Part shown: positions 9,701 to 22,920 of the stretch, piece by piece | Layout of the letters: each line of letters begins with the position of its first letter | Numbering within the stretch: position 1 is the first letter of the stretch | Assembly (NCBI RefSeq): GCF_949987535.1 | Contig: NC_080075.1 | Coordinates: forward strand, 59,989,636 to 60,053,635 | Length of the DNA stretch: 64,000 nucleotides | Direction: 5' to 3' | From: Balaenoptera acutorostrata | Taxonomy: Eukaryota; Chordata; Mammalia; Artiodactyla; Balaenopteridae | The notes under the pieces: generated by a model | Seen by the model: the letters and a program-made list of their open reading frames with translations, nothing else | Told to the model about the DNA's origin: nothing | Database searches by the model: none | Translations under genes and position numbers: made by a program

Positions 9701-10600
9701 AAAGACAGATGGGGGAATTTCTATCAAAAAACATGTAGGCATTAAACACAGGAGAGAGAGCAGGCATTGGGAGAAATGTCTGCAGAGGGAAGAGTGTAGA
9801 GAGATGAGAAGAGGGATGTAGAAGGGGTGGGTTGGAGGTGGAAATGATGAGAGGGGCAGGTGCAAGTAGCAGAAGAGAGGGGCAGGGAGAAGGAATTTTA
9901 AAACTGTAGCTGTGGATTCTCCTATATTGAAGTTCCTGTTATTTTTTAAGCTTCCTGCGGGCTGAATATTCTTGAGACACTCACCACCCCCATAAAACCA
10001 AATGTTCTCTAGGGATCTGGTCATATCATCAATTGTCTCCTGGAGTGGTCCAACCCCAGCTGTCATTTAACAAATAAAAATTGCTGTGCCTTCTTTTTCT
10101 TTGTGGTTTTTCTTTATATTCTCCATGACTGTCCTAGCTCATTTATTTGTTTCTTTTGGTTTCCTATCCCAGTCGTTTGATGATGTCTGTCATTTTTTTA
10201 TGATTCATCTCTAAGTTTTCAGTGTTCTCTAGTGGTAAAACCTAGGTTGGGCTTCAGTTATAACAAAGGCCTGGCTGTTGCTTTAAAATCAACAAAAGCT
10301 GAGACTTTGGAGGTCTCTGTGGTACTATTTGCTTTCACTGCTTTACTGTTACTGTCTACAGAAAATAAGAAATTCAAGACTTCAGTCATAGAACACAGAG
10401 TAGAGACAAACTCATGTGTGTGCGCATGCTCATGTGTGCGTGAAGTTAGCTCATCTGATGACGTAATCCATACCAGTACAATGAGTGACACTATCTTAGA
10501 GTCCCATGAATGATGGGGACTCATAAAGAGTGATGCCAGTCTCCCATGCCATCTGGGCTGACTCAGCCTTAGAATTTTGCTATCAGTAATAGTTTACAAA
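9700..10600. other. No recognised gene; purine-rich in part
   Basis: The plus strand is G/A-rich from about 9700 to 9900, then ordinary. Small open frames on both strands show no domain. A weak alternating GTGTGCGC-like patch is at about 10414-10442. Confidence 0.45.
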
Positions 10601-11105
10601 ATACTTTCACACATACACCACATCTGGCTCCAGCCTTTCTCTAACCTCACTTCCTCCTTCTCTTCCTTTAACTAATTTGGCTGCAATAGCTCTGGCTTCC
10701 TTGCTGTTCCTAGAAAGTATTTACTAAGCATGTGCCCACCTCGGGGCCTTTCCCTTGCAGTTCTTCTGCCTGGAACGTTCTTGCAGGTGATGACACAGTT
10801 TACTCTCTCACTGCACTCAGATCTCCTCTCAGAAATCAGTTCCTCAGAGAGAACCTGCCTCCCCCCGACCCCCAACGAATATAGGACCGCCCTGCCATTC
10901 TCTATCCCTTTACCCTGGTTGACTTTCCTTGTGAGCACTCATTAGTCCTTGAAGTTATACATCCATCTACTTATTTGATTTCTGTTTGTCTTTCTCACTA
11001 GAATGTAAACTCTAAGAGGGCTGGGACTTTGCTTTCTGTATAGCTGTATCACTGATGCCCAGAACAGTGACATTCAAAAAGTGTTTGTTAAAATAAATGT
11101 TCGAA
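10600..11105 (+). repeat. L2 LINE 3' fragment
   Basis: Old LINE-2 signature: cggggcctttcccttgcag, then gaatgtaaactctaagagg, gggctgggactttgc, and a terminal gtttgttaaaataaatg. This matches the order of the L2 3' end. It is diverged and non-coding. Confidence 0.7.
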
Positions 11106-11265
11106 TGCATGAATTTGATACTTAAAATAATTTTGTGAGGCAGGCTGGGTAGATAGCCCTATTTTACAATGTGGAGACTGGGGCGAGGAGAGTTTGAATG
11201 ACTTGCCCAAGGCAAAGACTTGAGATCAAGGTCTCTAGGCTCCAAGTTCACATATGTCATACTTG
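11106..11265 (-). repeat. MIR remnant
   Basis: The order attttacaatgtggagac, then tgacttgcccaaggc, then tctctaggctcc follows the reverse MIR consensus. It abuts the L2 fragment. Confidence 0.65.
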
Positions 11266-11879
11266 ATCACTTAACATGCCCAAGAAAAGGGTACCTCTGA
11301 CAACTTTTTAATCTTAGGCTTTTGGACTATATTTAATTTCATGCATACTTTCTGATACTTTGTTTTTTTTAAGCCAAAGCTTTCTGCAACTATTAAAAAT
11401 TCTTTTGAAATTTTGTTTTCTTTCTTCTCTGGAGAAATCCAGTGAAAAAGGGATGTTTTATTTTTGCTGCATTCAGCAAGTCTCTAAGGCACGTGTTTAT
11501 GAAGAGTAGAGCTGCAGAATGGCTTTGTCTTCTTTAGCGTAAGGCAAACAATTCTTAGTATTGAAGGAGAGTAAAAAAGATTTCATGCTCCTCCCAATTC
11601 ATTCTGCCACCAGCTCAGAATCTAGAGAGAATTCTGTGCTGTGATCAACTATCTGAGATTTAGGAGCAAGGCCAAAATAGAGTATGCATAGAAAGGCTTC
11701 CTATTAGTTGCCACTGTGGCAATTTAAGCCATTTGTAGGTTGGAAGAGAAGCTTGGGCTTTTCCTAGGCCCTTAGTACATCTCCTCTTTTCATTTTAGGA
11801 GTCTTTTTCTTTTCCTATTACATTTTCCTTTCACCTCCCAACAGCTATTTTTTTAATATAAGAAAAATGTCATTTCCTT
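11266..11879. other. No recognised feature
   Basis: AT-rich unique-looking sequence; I see no gene, repeat family or regulatory motif I can support. Confidence 0.4.
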
Positions 11880-12640
11880 TTTATTTATTCACCAAACATT
11901 TATTCACTTTGTTTATGAAACATTTCTTAGTTACCTACCCTCTGCCAGTTATTATATTAAATTCTGGAAATTTAAAATGTAATGAGGATACAGCCCCTGC
12001 CCTCAAGGAACTCACTTTTTAGAAGGCAGGATAGTCAAGTAAACCGTTAATTGTACAGTACACGCCAATTCATGCTCTGAATGCTCTGATCCTCTAAGCA
12101 CAACATTTTCTAGGAGCCCAAGCAGCGTTCTTCATCCAGATTGGGGGGTCAGAGGAAACTTCCTGAGAGGGCAATTAATGCTTGAGATGATTGTGACAAG
12201 GAGAGAGATAAGAGCCAGACTGCACAGATATTTGTATGCCATATTCTGTTTGCTTACTTGTTTAAAAAAATATCGTTGGCCTGGGAGGGATTTTAAGTAG
12301 GAAGTGATGTGGTCAGATCTTTTTCTTAATAGATAATACAATAGTTAATGTAATCTAGGAGAGAAGTGATGATGATAGCAGTAAGAAAGATGGGAGAAAC
12401 AGTGAGACTTTAGGGATACTAAGGAGAGAATTTATTGCCAAGATATAGTGACCGATGGAGGGAGGTTAGTGAGGAGGCGGAGTCCTGTGGGATGACCCTC
12501 AGGTTCCTCCCTCAAGCTATATGTGGACAGACAGCTTGCTGTTCACTGAGAGAGGGGCTAGAGGGAAAGCAATTTGGGTGGGATGAAATGACAGGTTTAT
12601 ATCTGGTCATGTCATGTCTGACATCTAGTTAGAGGCGTCC
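11880..12640 (+). repeat. Old unnamed interspersed repeat, second copy
   Basis: Opens with accaaacatttattcac, then gatacagcccctgccctc and aaggaactcac. Further on come cttcctgagagggcaa and aggaagtgatgtggtcagat. The order parallels the copies near 36980 and 58620. Confidence 0.45.
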
Positions 12641-13911
12641 AAAAGTTAGTTGAATTACCTATCAGGAGCTAATGATTAGATACATATTTTGGGAAGTTTA
12701 TCACTGGGGAAAAAAGGAGTTGATACCTTTAAGGGAGAATCTATAGCATGTGAATAGAAGAGTACTGAGAGTAGTTTTCGGGAAAACAAACATATTAAAG
12801 GAGAGAAGAGGAAGATGGGTGATAAATGGTGATCAGAGAGTAGAAGATCAACAATAGGTGACTCTTTATTCTTTCTACAGTGTTCTAATAATCTGATAGT
12901 TTTTCCTTTAAATTGGCTCATTTGAATTTTTCAAGACATGGACCTCTGTATTCTTACAGGGTTTTTAAAAAATCACCCAACTTAATTATTATCCATAAGA
13001 GAGGCAAAAGGTATACATTTATTTTACCTAATGACAAATCAAGAATATCTGAATTTGGACAGGTAAGAAATCATCTGTCACCATAAAAGGAAGTTTACCA
13101 TTACTCTGAGTAGTTGCAGTTTGAAACATTCACTTGTCTAGAATGGAAGGTGGTGTTTTCAAAACTGTAACAACATGACACCTAGAGTTCAGTTGCCATG
13201 TGGTGTCACAGCATTACATAGAATAAGACATAGACATTAAATAGATCGTGGATCAGAATAGTGCATACTGTGCAAAGTGGAAGACTTTGGTGAGTGACCC
13301 CTTTTTTATTCAGGGACAAAACATATAAACATGGAAACAACGCCAGGAAACTGGCAGTCTTAGTCAACCAAAGGGAAGTTTTAGATCTTTACAGTTCTAA
13401 TTTTGCTGATTATGGTCTGTTAGTTCTCTTTATCTTCCCCAAATCTTATCTTCTCTGTGTATTTTAAGTTTAATAGCTGCATAAAATGACTGGGACCCTG
13501 AGCTGACTGTAGTTGTGTGGGGAGGGGGCAACAAGGTGGCAGGAGGTCAATAAGGGAGTGGGATAGGACATGAGAGCAAATGTAGGGAATGTGGGAAAGC
13601 ATATGCATTTATTTTCATTCATTCATTCATTCATACAGTAAATAGATATTGGGGACTTAATATGTGCAAACACATGTCAGCTCCAAGGGCACAGATGTAG
13701 TCAAGTAAGTGATGCATCCATGTTCATAAGTAACTGGAATACCAGATCAAGAAGCAGTAACAGGCAAGATACAGGTGGTCATCTACACAGGTTACATATA
13801 CAGGTGGTTATATATACAGGTAGTTTGCAGGACAAAAACATTACTTTAAGCAGAACTATACAGAGAAGCTTAAAGGAGTGGCTAAAGTTTGAGCTGTATG
13901 GAGTAAGACTT
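12641..13911. other. No gene; short (ATTC)n microsatellite
   Basis: Mostly unique sequence. A short tetranucleotide array (attc, about five to six units) lies at 13613-13634. The sequence just after it resembles the start of the unnamed repeat. Confidence 0.45.
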
Positions 13912-14098
13912 AGGAATGGTAGTTCTCAATTCTGGCTAATCAGCAGAATTGCCTGGGGAACTTTAAAAAATTATCAATAAGTAGGTGCCTCACCAGATCA
14001 TCTGAAACACAACCTATGGGAGAGGGGTCAATCATTAAAAAAAAAAAAATTCCCCAGGTGATTCTCCTGTGCATTCAAGATTGAGAACCATGAATTAA
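13912..14098 (+). mobile_element. hAT-Charlie type non-autonomous DNA transposon (MER5-like)
   Basis: The ends form the expected terminal inverted repeat: agttctcaattctgg at the left and attgagaacca at the right. The interior fits MER5-type elements (cagcagaattgcctgggg near the left, ttccccaggtgattct near the right). A run of A (about 14037-14049) is inside. Clear 8-bp target duplications could not be fixed. Confidence 0.7.
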
Positions 14099-14468
14099 GT
14101 TAGGGGAAAGAAAAAGTTTCTCTTAATAGTTCTTTTCCAGTCTGTGATTCAACTTCTATTAACTAGAACACACTTAAGTAAAATACTTATTCTTTTATAA
14201 CCAATTTCTTCTATGACTTATAACTCCTTATAATTTAGTTTTTAAAAAATTTCTTTGCATATAACATTTAAAAAATAGGTAAAAATAACAAGAAATCAAG
14301 AAAGCAGTTGGGCTTTATTTAAAAAAATCTTCCAAAATTATCCTGAATTTATTATAATTCACCTCAATATCTAATGCAGTGTAGACTTACGATTATCTCT
14401 AATTATGAAAGAACTAATTCAATTATGGTCACTCTGTCTTAAGGACGGCGAGTGCAGAAATACATTTT

Positions 14469-14798
14469 TTTTTATTTTATAAATTTTTATTTATTTATTT
14501 TTGACTGCATTGGGTCTTCCTTGCGCATGGGCTTTCTCTAGTTGCGGCGAGCGGGGGCTACTCTTTGTTGTGGTGCACAGGCTTCTCATTGCGGTGGCTT
14601 CTCTTGTTGCGGAGCACGGGCTCTAGGCACGCGGGCTTCGGTAGTTGTGGCTCGCGGGCTCTAGAGTGCAGGCTCAGTAGTTGTGGCGCATGGGCTTAGT
14701 TGCTCAGCGGCATGTGGGATCTTCCTGGACCAGGGCTCAAACCCGTTCCCCTGCATTGGTAGGCGGATTCTTAACCACTGCGCCACCAGGGAACACCC
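14469..14798 (-). mobile_element. CHR-type tRNA-derived SINE, older copy
   Basis: Minus-strand SINE whose 5' end (14798) reads ggggtgttccctggtggcgc, one or two changes from the usual start. It contains repeated cagtagttgtggc modules on the plus strand. Target duplication cagaaatacatttt (14455-14468) and cagaaatagatttt (14799-14812), 1 mismatch. At about 330 bp it is longer than the standard copies. Confidence 0.92.
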
Positions 14799-14812
14799 CA
14801 GAAATAGATTTT

Positions 14813-15737
14813 GAAAAAGAGATGTTTACTGTAAGGTTTGAGAATTAAAATATTCTAAATTATCCAGGAAAGCATAATTAATAAAGAAGCTATTTTCCTA
14901 GAGCATTCTGCATCCTTGTGGTTATTATTATATGTGTCATTCAAATGTCCATAGGGAGAATCATAGTATTCTGATAAACAGAGCAATAAACAGAGTTTAA
15001 ATGCTTTTATTTTTAGAGAACATAGGTGTCTCGTAATTTTTAACGATATCTCCACTCTAAGTAAATTAAGCAAAACTAAATGAATAAAGATCTAGACAAC
15101 ATCAGTTTAATTGGTCCAAGTCCTACTGTTATGAAGATGAGGAGGGAATATCTGTCAATATATTGGCAGATAAATTGGTATAAAGTAATTGGTAATATTT
15201 GCTTAATCTCCATTCCTAAATAATTTAGAGATAGTCATACATGGGGTCAGCCATCTTCAAGGAAGTCCAGTGGAGCCACCTTTCCAGATGGATTTGCCTT
15301 ACAAAGACTGTCAGATTTTTTTTGAAATTAGCAAAAAAATTTACTTCTGCAGCTACCGTAATAAAAAGTATTTTATCTGTTTTTCGTTCTTGAAGGCCTA
15401 CTTTTTGAGTAGTTTCCTGTAGTCTTTCTGTACTTTTGCTGAAGTTTCACAGTGAACTTTGTTAGAATATTTAAAGTGATGGTGACTTTAGATATATTCT
15501 TTAGCTGAGGCCTCCTACAGGTACCCAATTCCAAGAAGTTAGTCCCTGAACTTGATGGGAACCCTATTTCCCTTGCCCACCTCCATAAATAAGATTAAAC
15601 GACCTGTTACTGGCTTCCTTGCTATTAAGCCTGAAGGAAGTTTTAAAAATTATATATGATTATATAATCAGAACATTGCATTAATTGTATTGCCTTTATA
15701 ACATGTTAAATAGGTCAGATTGTTAGGGAGAAGAATG
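14813..15737. other. No recognised feature
   Basis: AT-rich unique-looking DNA with no supported gene or repeat family. Confidence 0.4.
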
Positions 15738-15915
15738 ACTGATTATTTATTGAGCTCTAATTCACATACTATAAAATCTATCCATTTGAAGTATACAGTT
15801 GGTGGTTTTTAGTACATCACAAGATTGTTCAACTGTCACCACAATCTAATTCTGAAACGTTTTTATTAACCTATCAAGAAACCCTATACCCATTAGACTC
15901 CTCCGTTATGGTTGC
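15738..15915 (-). repeat. Old L1M-type LINE fragment
   Basis: The plus strand reads attcacatactataaaatc, tggtggtttttagtac, gttcaactgtcaccac and gaaaccctatacccatt. This is the antisense order of old L1 3'UTR sequence. Confidence 0.7.
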
Positions 15916-18264
15916 TATAGTACCACTTACAGTAAAATCTATATCCAGCTTTCCCATTATCTGTTACCTTCTTCATTCCTGTGAATCTATTAATCTTTCA
16001 CAATTAATAAAAAAACTGATCTTCAAAATGATAATCTCAAGATTTTGGAAGATTTTGACATGTTTTATAGTCAAAGAAAAATTGTCCGTGTTCAATATAT
16101 GTTTAGTGTTAAATTCAAGTATAAACTGCATATATAGGTATATACATATATAAGTGCATTTATGTATATAAGTATAAATATAGATGACATTTTGTTAATT
16201 AGAATTTGTGGTTATGTAGAATTCCCCATTCTATGACATTCACTGTTTTTGTCCTTTCCTGGTATAATCTGAAACTGTAGTACCTTGTGACTCAAACAGG
16301 TGTGCATGACCTAACAGTCTTGTTTAAATGTGATATTGTAGAAAGGCTTAAGAATTATAGATACAAAAGAAATACTTATCTGGGATATTTTATTTTGGCT
16401 GTAATTTCCCAGAGAGAGAGTAATCTAGCAAGGCTTCTGCTAAGCAAACTAGGTACTTAATATTTTGTGAAATGGAGGAAAATGGCCATAGCGGGCACTC
16501 TTTAGTTTCTATCCAGACTAATTTTGGTCCTCAGTTAACATCCAGTTGAACATCTACTATATGCATGACCCTGTCATGTGTGTTATGGCAAACTAAGTAT
16601 TAATTTTCAACCGAAAATTAGAAGGGCTAGTCTATTAATTGTAAGCATCAGCTTCTAACCTTCCAGGTAGTATTTGAAAATGAGTTCTCTCGGAGTCTGA
16701 TAATTGAGTCCTTTGCGACAGCTTCCTAATCATCAGAACCTGCTGCAAAGGGCAAGGTTAAATTTATTTATTCTTTCTATCATGCAACCACAAATTGGTG
16801 TGACTGATTTTTCTTTTGGTCAAACAAATAGATTGTTTACCTATTCAGTGACAAGATCATTTGTTTTGCCACCTAGCCATCTTTTGCCATTTAGCCATTT
16901 AGCAACTTCGGTGTGGTTTCCCATGTGATACCCTAGCAGTTGATGCTTTTTCAGGGGTGGCCCAGGATAGCAGTTCTGCAAGCACATTAAGCAGCCAGAC
17001 AAACCATGGTTAAGAGCACCAGATGCAATTTGGTGTCTAAAACTAAAGTGTGGCCACTGATAAAGAATGGGTTGGAAATGAAAGAGCAGTTCTGGAAATT
17101 CCAACAGAGAATGAATAGAAACAATTCCTATTGAAAGGCCAACAGGGAAATAAAAATTGTTTTCATTGAACAGTTATTTTTAATAGTATGTATCTTGTTG
17201 TGGATGTTTTTGACCTGTTTCTATAGTATCTGTGTTGAGTCTACACTTTCTTTATTGTATAATCCATTGTTTCTAGATAATTTACCTGATCATTGGTTTG
17301 ATCTGATTGATAGCACAGATGTACTAATTGACTGCTCATGAACTAACCATGATATCAAAAACAAACAAAACCAGAAACAGATCAGTTTAGCCTGGTGGGG
17401 ATGGTGGTGGATTTCATCCCATATACCATTGGCATGAATATCTATTACTATTTGTCTGGAAACATTTATGAAGATTTTAGATATAGAACTTAAAATACAG
17501 GAAATAGTATCTAAATATTTCCAAAGCCACAGTGGAGTATATGCATTAAAAAATTCTAGGTCTAGGCTGTTTAACAAAGAAGGGCACCATCTCCTGAGAA
17601 ATGATCCTAATTTCAACATTTTATCCTTTTGCTAATTGGAAGTCTAAACCGCTTGAGAGATTGTTTCTTATTTTAGCTTATGCCTACATCCCCGAAAACT
17701 GCCAAAGAAACCAATTGCAATACACATAATATAATGGATTCTGTCAAAAGGTAGTTAAATGTGTATACAGGATATAGGGAAAGAAGTTATTAGAATTGGA
17801 AAAATGTACATAATTATTAGCATAATTATACAAATAAGATTCTGAGGACATTACACAAATAGTTCTGAAATCACTGGTAGTTTAATTATTTTTACCAGAG
17901 CTTATGTGGGGCTAATTGGCCAATGTGCTGGTATGTAAATCATCATGTGGTCTTTTATAATAGAATCTCAATATAATTTATTAAATGAATCAGGATAATT
18001 TTGAGAGTGGAAAATGGTACTATTAATATCTGTTTTCCCCCAAAGATGCTCTACTTTGTTCATCATAATTTGTGTTCTATACATACAGTTGATTTGTATA
18101 TACCATTGCAATTAAGAATTAAGTATTCACATAAAGAATATGTATTTATCTGTGTTCGGTTGTTAGGAGGAGTTTAGCAAAATATGTCACAACAAATATA
18201 TTACTTGTGGTGGTTGCTATGCACTTACTATTCAAGAATTGCATGTGAATAATCCAAGTCCCTA
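15916..18264. other. Unique AT-rich stretch
   Basis: About 2.3 kb without a recognised gene or repeat family. Short TATA-rich runs occur around 16127-16185. Small open frames (16704-16928, 17290-17619) have no recognisable domains and look like chance. Confidence 0.4.
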
Positions 18265-18375
18265 TCTGTATGTGAAATTAAGGCCCATGAAGGTAAAGGG
18301 ATTTATCTGAAGAGGCAAGACCAGAATTAGAACCCAGTCACCTAGCCCACAGTTCAGTGCTCCTTCATCATCTAT
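18265..18375 (-). repeat. MIR remnant
   Basis: Weak match to the reverse MIR order: gaaattaaggcccatgaagg, then agaattagaacccagtcac, then cagttcagtgctcc. Confidence 0.45.
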
Positions 18376-18944
18376 TCATCTAGCTAGTATTTTAGAGCAT
18401 CCATTCTGTGCCAGATACTGTTCAAGTCAGTTATTATGTTACACATTCTAAACACATGCCACCTAGTTTACTGTAATTTCCCATCTTTTTATTGTGTCTG
18501 ATCAGATAATAGTTCTTTATTTTATCCTGCTCAGCAACCATGTTAATACGGAGTTGACTTCATTTCTGCCTAATCAGCCTATAAACTGTAAGCCTCAAGT
18601 TAAAATCTTCCTTTGTTATGTATTTTAATTAATATGATCTAGTATGGAATGAAATAGAATGTAACAGAAGGTTCATAAATCAACAATGCATTCATTAGTA
18701 GGGCTTTTGTCCCATGTAATTGAAGCTGTTTTTGATATGAAGAAAAGCGCAGTTTTATGCCTTTTTGTATCCTTTGGGCATGGTAGTAAATACAACTGGC
18801 TATATGTTTGATCATAATGACATTATGAGCTTTCTGACCCTAAGGAGTTTCAATTCACTTGGGAGACAATATTCACTTACAAGATGCACAGATTGTTAAA
18901 TCAGTAAGTTAGATATGTTAAGTAGTAAGTCATAATTATAGGCA

Positions 18945-19075
18945 ATAGACTGTAAATTTCATGCAGGCAGAAACCGTATCTGTCCTGTTTACCACCCTGG
19001 AGTCTAGCATGATGTCTGATACAAAATAGGTGGGCTTCATAAACATTTGTTAAAGGAGTGATTGAATAAATATAT
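18945..19075 (+). repeat. L2 LINE 3' end fragment
   Basis: Reads gactgtaaatttcatgcagg, then tagcatgatgtctgata and cataaacatttgttaaagg, the usual order of the L2 terminus. Confidence 0.6.
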
Positions 19076-19111
19076 GAGAAACTGCTTGTTGTAGTCAATA
19101 AACTGAAGGAG

Positions 19112-19196
19112 TTCAAAGGAGAGAGACGGAAGGAGAGAGGGGAGGGAGGGAGGGGGAGAGAGAGAGAGAGAAAAGGAGAAGAAAGGGAGAGATTGA
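19112..19196 (+). repeat. GA-rich simple sequence
   Basis: Almost pure purine tract of gaga, ggga and aagg units. It is a low-complexity microsatellite, strongly strand-asymmetric. Confidence 0.85.
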
Positions 19197-20084
19197 TTGG
19201 GAGAGCTGGAATGATCAGCAATGGCTTAAGGACAGGTAAAGCTTATTAGAAATGGTTACCTCAGTGATAGAATCACATTGATTTAAAAATGTTCTTCGTA
19301 TGTTTCTGAATTTTAAAAGTCTTAACACTGAACATGTATGTAATAATTAAATTTATTATTTAAAAAGATGCTGGTCCTGCACGAGAGCTGTGAGGATGAA
19401 TAGGGTTTGGATGAAGAAGAGGAAGGAGAGAATTTTGGTTGGGATGCATGGCAGTAGCCAAATTACAGAAGAGAAAAGGACAACTGATGTTTGGAAGGGC
19501 TGGCTCGAGGGGAGAGAAGTAGGAGATAGGCAGATAAGCTTTGATGGGGCAATTATCGGACCAGAGTCTACCTTAGGCATGCCAGAGGTACCGTCTGTGC
19601 AGATTGATTTCAGGACCCGAGACAGGTCCTGGTTCTCTGCAGGTTACCCCTACCTACTGACTGATTTCTGAAAAAATACAGAGATTAACTTTAATACTTT
19701 AAATCTCTTATCCTCGTAAATCTCCTTTAGATTTGTCTGCTTGTTGTGAGTCATTTCCATTCTAACATGAATGAAGAATTTGATAGCAGTGGCTAGTAAT
19801 TGTGTGGGCCAAGAAAATGTGAAAACAAAGGAAACATGAAGCCATCGCTGGGTAGGAGAAAGATCCAAAAAGGGGGCTGAGGGAGGGACCCTGCATAAAT
19901 TGCCTCCTTCACAGTAGTTCTGTCCTGCAACCTTGGTGGCAGCGAAGATCAGCAGTGTTGGAAATGGGAGGTCGCTTGGAGGGGCGCGTGGGCTCATTTG
20001 GTATGTAGGTTCTTCAGAGATTCGTCTGCTTCACTCCCTCAGAATGTAACATCTAGTTTCTTTACTTTTGGCTTTGACTGTGCT
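19197..20084. other. No recognised feature
   Basis: Unique-looking sequence. Small open frames on both strands (for example 19390-19671 and 19997-19650) show no domain. Confidence 0.4.
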
Positions 20085-20315
20085 TGATGCTATGGAAAGA
20101 ACTCAGGCTCTCTATTCAGGTCTAGCTGTGACTACAGAGGCAGCTCTGATGCTGACTCATTTTATGGTAATGATCAAGTTCTGTAACATCTCGTGGCCTT
20201 AGTTTCTCTACCTCTAATAATGGGAGAGTATCCTTCACTGATAGGGTTTTATATCAATGAAATGACATAGCTCTAAGAAGTGCCTGACATGTAATCATTA
20301 CTATTTTCCTTTTCC
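20085..20315 (+). repeat. MIR SINE, fairly complete
   Basis: Follows the forward MIR order: gaaagaactcaggctctcta, ctgtgactacagagg, gatcaagttctgtaacatc, ggccttagtttctctacctc, taatgggagagtatcc, and a terminal gtgcctgacatgtaatca. Confidence 0.7.
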
Positions 20316-21035
20316 TCTTCTGAGGTTGGCCTCTATAGGCTTATTTCACCTTGGGGGTTTGTTTTTCCTTGTCTGCTTCAGCTTGTTGAGAACTCATGAC
20401 CATTAAGAAAGTTCATTTACAGGACTACAGCCCATAAAAGTGTGCCTTTTAAACAATAGGCATTAGGAAATATCAATCACTTCATGTTCCAAACAAACAG
20501 CAATCAGAAATATTGTATGTGACAAAGCACTTTTCCCCTTTGCTAGGCAACGATCCATAATGTTTCACATTTACATTCAGTACAAGTAGACTTGAGAATT
20601 CTTGGTGCAATCACTGAATGCTGCAAACCAGGATTGATTATCTCTCTGCTCTTTGCAGACTGGGTTTCTTCTGCATTTTATAGATGTCTGTTACAGTCAA
20701 ACTTCAGCGTAGTCCAGCTACACTGTCCAATGGGTGGGTTTCCTTGTACTGTTGGTACTTTACTTCATGAAATGACATGGCTTAAAGTGGCAGGAAGAAT
20801 GACCCGAGGCCTCTCCTCATGCCTGGAGAGTAGGCTGTAGCTAGCCTCAGCCATGATGTTATAGGTATTGAATGAAGTATCCTTAAACAGTACAGAGAGA
20901 GTGAGGGAGCCTTAGGTCACCTCAGTCCAGAGAAGTCCCAGTTCCCCTGAGCTCTCAGCCCACTGGAATAGAAAACTTGGTGTGAACCACTTCTCTGGTC
21001 ACAGAAGCTGGAAGGAAATTTAAAAATGTAAATCA
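20316..21035. other. No recognised feature
   Basis: Unique-looking sequence without a supported gene or repeat. Confidence 0.4.
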
Positions 21036-21615
21036 CATCATATTATTTCCTTAATTAAATTCCTCCAGTGGCTTTTCATTGTATTTAGAATAATATCCAA
21101 CTCCTTACAACGGCTTACAAGACCCTACCTAATCTGTTCCTGCTTATTTTTCTGATTTCATCTCCAACCATTCTTCCCCACCTCCTCTCACTAGATCTAA
21201 TCATTCAGAGGTTCTTTCTGTTCCTTGAATGTGCCAAATTCATTCTACCCTAGGATGGCACTTCCTGTTCTCTCTGCCCAGAACACTGAATCCATGAGCA
21301 CTTACTTCGTGTTATTCAATCTCAGTTCAATGTCATTTCCCTTGAGAGCTGTTTCTGACCCCCAAGCTAAGCTACACTCACCTCTTCACTCTCTAGCATA
21401 TCTTGTGTTTTATTTTCTTCACAGAATCGAACATTTTCTAAAATTATATTGCTTAGTCTTTAACTTGTTTTTTATCAACATCCCTCCTGCAGGATGTAAG
21501 TTTCATGACTGTAGGGGACTTGTGTGTGTTGTTTGCTGCTGCATCTCTATCGCCTACCTTGGTGCCTGGCCCATAGTCAGGTACTCAGTACATATTTACA
21601 TAATAAATAAATTGC
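21036..21615 (+). repeat. L2 LINE 3' fragment, long copy
   Basis: Nearly 0.6 kb in the L2 order: cctccagtggcttttcattg, atccaactccttacaacgg, gaccctacctaatctgttcc, ctctgcccagaacactgaa, aggatgtaagtttcatgac, ggtgcctggcccatagtcag, and a terminal tacataataaataaat. The open frame 21225-21623 within it is incidental. Confidence 0.8.
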
Positions 21616-22903
21616 GGAAATAGAGAATAGAGAAATGGAAAACAGACAAAAATGAGATTTGAACTGATTACCATTATATTCATAGATATTCAGTGCATGG
21701 TCTTTCCTCAGTTATTAATGACTTGTGAATTGGAACAATCTACAAATTGTATAATCAAAAGGTTTCAAGTTTATTTCCCTTTCCCTGAATAGGAACACTG
21801 GGCAATGATGCAAAATGAGATTGTGTATGTCTACACCCAATTTCTAAGTAGTTTAGATCCTACTTTTGGTATTTATACCATGTTGGTCCAGACCTGGCTC
21901 CCAGAAAATCCCAGGCAAATGAACTCAAATTAGAGACCCCAAATATTTTATTAATTTTAAGACTCACAGTTCTTTTTAAAGATAATTGGGACCTAATGAT
22001 AATAATTTCCCAAATCATCAAATTATGTCAACAAGAACTATTTTTGAAGGTGGATTCCAAATCTATTTAGTGAACCAGAGCTGCCTAGATATAAGTAGTA
22101 ATATACCCTTGGTAAGGCATAGACTACTTCAGCCAAAATAACTATACTGGGCAAAAGTTTCTGGCATGATGATTAATTCTGCAAACGGGTGAAAGAAATT
22201 TAGAACCTTGTTCCCAAGATTGCTGTCACTAAGCCTTGAGGGGCGGCAATGAAGGGAGTAGGAAGATGGCTGCTGTGTCCCCAGTGGAAATACCACTGCA
22301 ATAGACCTCTTGATCTCAGCCTTCCTAGCCAGTCTCTTCACTTCTGACTTGGCAGAAATGACCTAACAGAGGCACTTTCATGATAAACGCCTGCAGGAAA
22401 TACTAAATTTGTTATTAAAAGGGAACAACAGACCATCTCATTTGATGTTTACTCACTGTGGAAATGGAATTAACTTTATTCTGTAGACCTCACAGAGAAT
22501 AAAGAAGATGGCAGATGTATAGAGACTTGCCATTCCTTTTTAGACGGTTTAATTTAACAAAAATGAGACTGTATTTTTTAAAAAATTCGCTTCTTAAAAT
22601 AGGTGAAGAATCTGGAATGAGCATTTGAGGGAGCATAACATTTACTTGTGACTGATAAACAAGCATGTCAGGACCACTGAAATCTAAACTAAAATACGAA
22701 GGACAATTAATTCCTCAGGGATGTTTTAATTTCGCATACCTACATGTTATGAGTTTTGTGTGCACTGTATGAAGTGAACATCAATCCTTTTTTCCTGTCT
22801 TATTAAAATTTAACTTAAGATCAGGTGCTGTCATTCCAATATATTTAGGTCTAGTGATTCTCAAAGCTATTTGGGGATTAATCTTCAAATGTTACTCTGC
22901 ATT
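21616..22903. other. No recognised gene
   Basis: Unique-looking DNA. The phrase ctagtgattctcaaagc near 22853 could be one end of an old hAT element cut by the L1 insertion that follows, but the other end is not seen. Confidence 0.4.
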
Positions 22904-22920
22904 AAGAGTTAAGGATTGTT

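Noticed and set aside
16704..17104. Small overlapping open frames considered as a possible exon or processed pseudogene
   Set aside because: No similarity to a known protein that I recognise, no A-tail or target duplication, and no splice-site pair that fits.
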